From NCBI RefSeq assembly GCF_039525035.1, contig NZ_BAAAHE010000021.1, positions 1 through 56,925 on the forward strand: DNA of 56,925 nt, in the 5' to 3' direction. The stretch is from Sporichthya brevicatena (GTDB taxonomy: Bacteria > Actinomycetota > Actinomycetes > Sporichthyales > Sporichthyaceae). Within the stretch, counting starts at the first letter, position 1; each line of letters opens with the position of its first letter. The position numbers and the translations under genes are program-made. Below are positions 56,825 to 56,925 of this stretch, in pieces. The notes under the pieces were generated by a model. The model was not told where the DNA came from. It saw only the letters and a program-made list of their open reading frames with translations, and did not search any database.

Positions 56825-56925
56825 GTCGTTGGTCCTCGCGGACCGCCTCACCCCACCCAGACGGTGGCCGATCGCACTCGTGGTCGGCCACTGCCGCTCC
56901 GACGGGCGTGTCGGTGCGGGCGGGG

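Noticed and set aside
56909-56925. TGTCGGTG resembling the PafBC promoter motif at the right edge
   Set aside because: The required -10 would fall beyond the window end, so it cannot be assessed.

Overview
The window is about 57 kb of very GC-rich DNA from an actinomycete chromosome. Diagnostic features are a complete Pup-proteasome locus (pafA, prcA, prcB, pup, dop, mpa), the paired WYL regulators pafB and pafC next to tatA, tatC and helY, and the mycothiol ligase gene mshC. Gene order resembles the known Streptomyces and Mycobacterium proteasome neighbourhood, but the genus cannot be fixed from the sequence. It looks like a core chromosomal region with a few scars of mobile DNA.

Left part (1-5.4 kb, mostly plus strand): a DUF222/13E12-family gene that has lost its HNH nuclease end and sits behind a LexA-like box, a possible transposase scar, a stand-alone 5'-3' exonuclease, an ABM-domain enzyme, a lipoprotein and an aminoglycoside-phosphotransferase-fold kinase. 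A long palindromic terminator closes it.

Proteasome region (5.4-25.9 kb, mostly minus strand): helY, tatC, tatA, two small genes, pafC and pafB; a plus-strand DUF3866 gene; two tandem FKBP lipoproteins; pafA, prcA, prcB, pup and dop; a broken DUF559-type gene next to an 88-bp inverted-repeat element; an M19 dipeptidase-like, SRPBCC and VOC trio; then mpa and trmI. Pup is ligated to substrates by PafA, deamidated and removed by Dop, and tagged proteins are unfolded by Mpa into the PrcAB core. A hairpin with a U-tract between pup and prcB suggests that tag and core are uncoupled in expression.

Middle (25.9-38.5 kb): response regulator and site-2 protease, a MacB-like ABC exporter (plus strand), then a minus-strand dppABCDF peptide importer followed by a secreted subtilase, which fits extracellular peptide scavenging.

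Right part (38.5-56.9 kb): a small secreted protein, cupin, NUDIX, B12-dependent methionine synthase (metH), PAC2, a sortase-fold protein lacking its catalytic residues with a secreted partner, mshC with its conserved SCO1664/DUF3090/phosphoglycerate-mutase neighbours, an F420-type oxidoreductase, an aldo/keto reductase, an M20 peptidase, tRNA-Leu(GAG), an AlkB-like dioxygenase under a perfect LexA box, a proline-rich membrane protein, a flavin reductase, and at the right edge a promoter overlapped by an IdeR/DtxR-type iron box.

A recurring theme is transcription starting at the start codon: at least eighteen genes have a TANNNT -10 motif ending 6-8 bases before ATG or GTG, with no Shine-Dalgarno. 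I used this to choose several starts.
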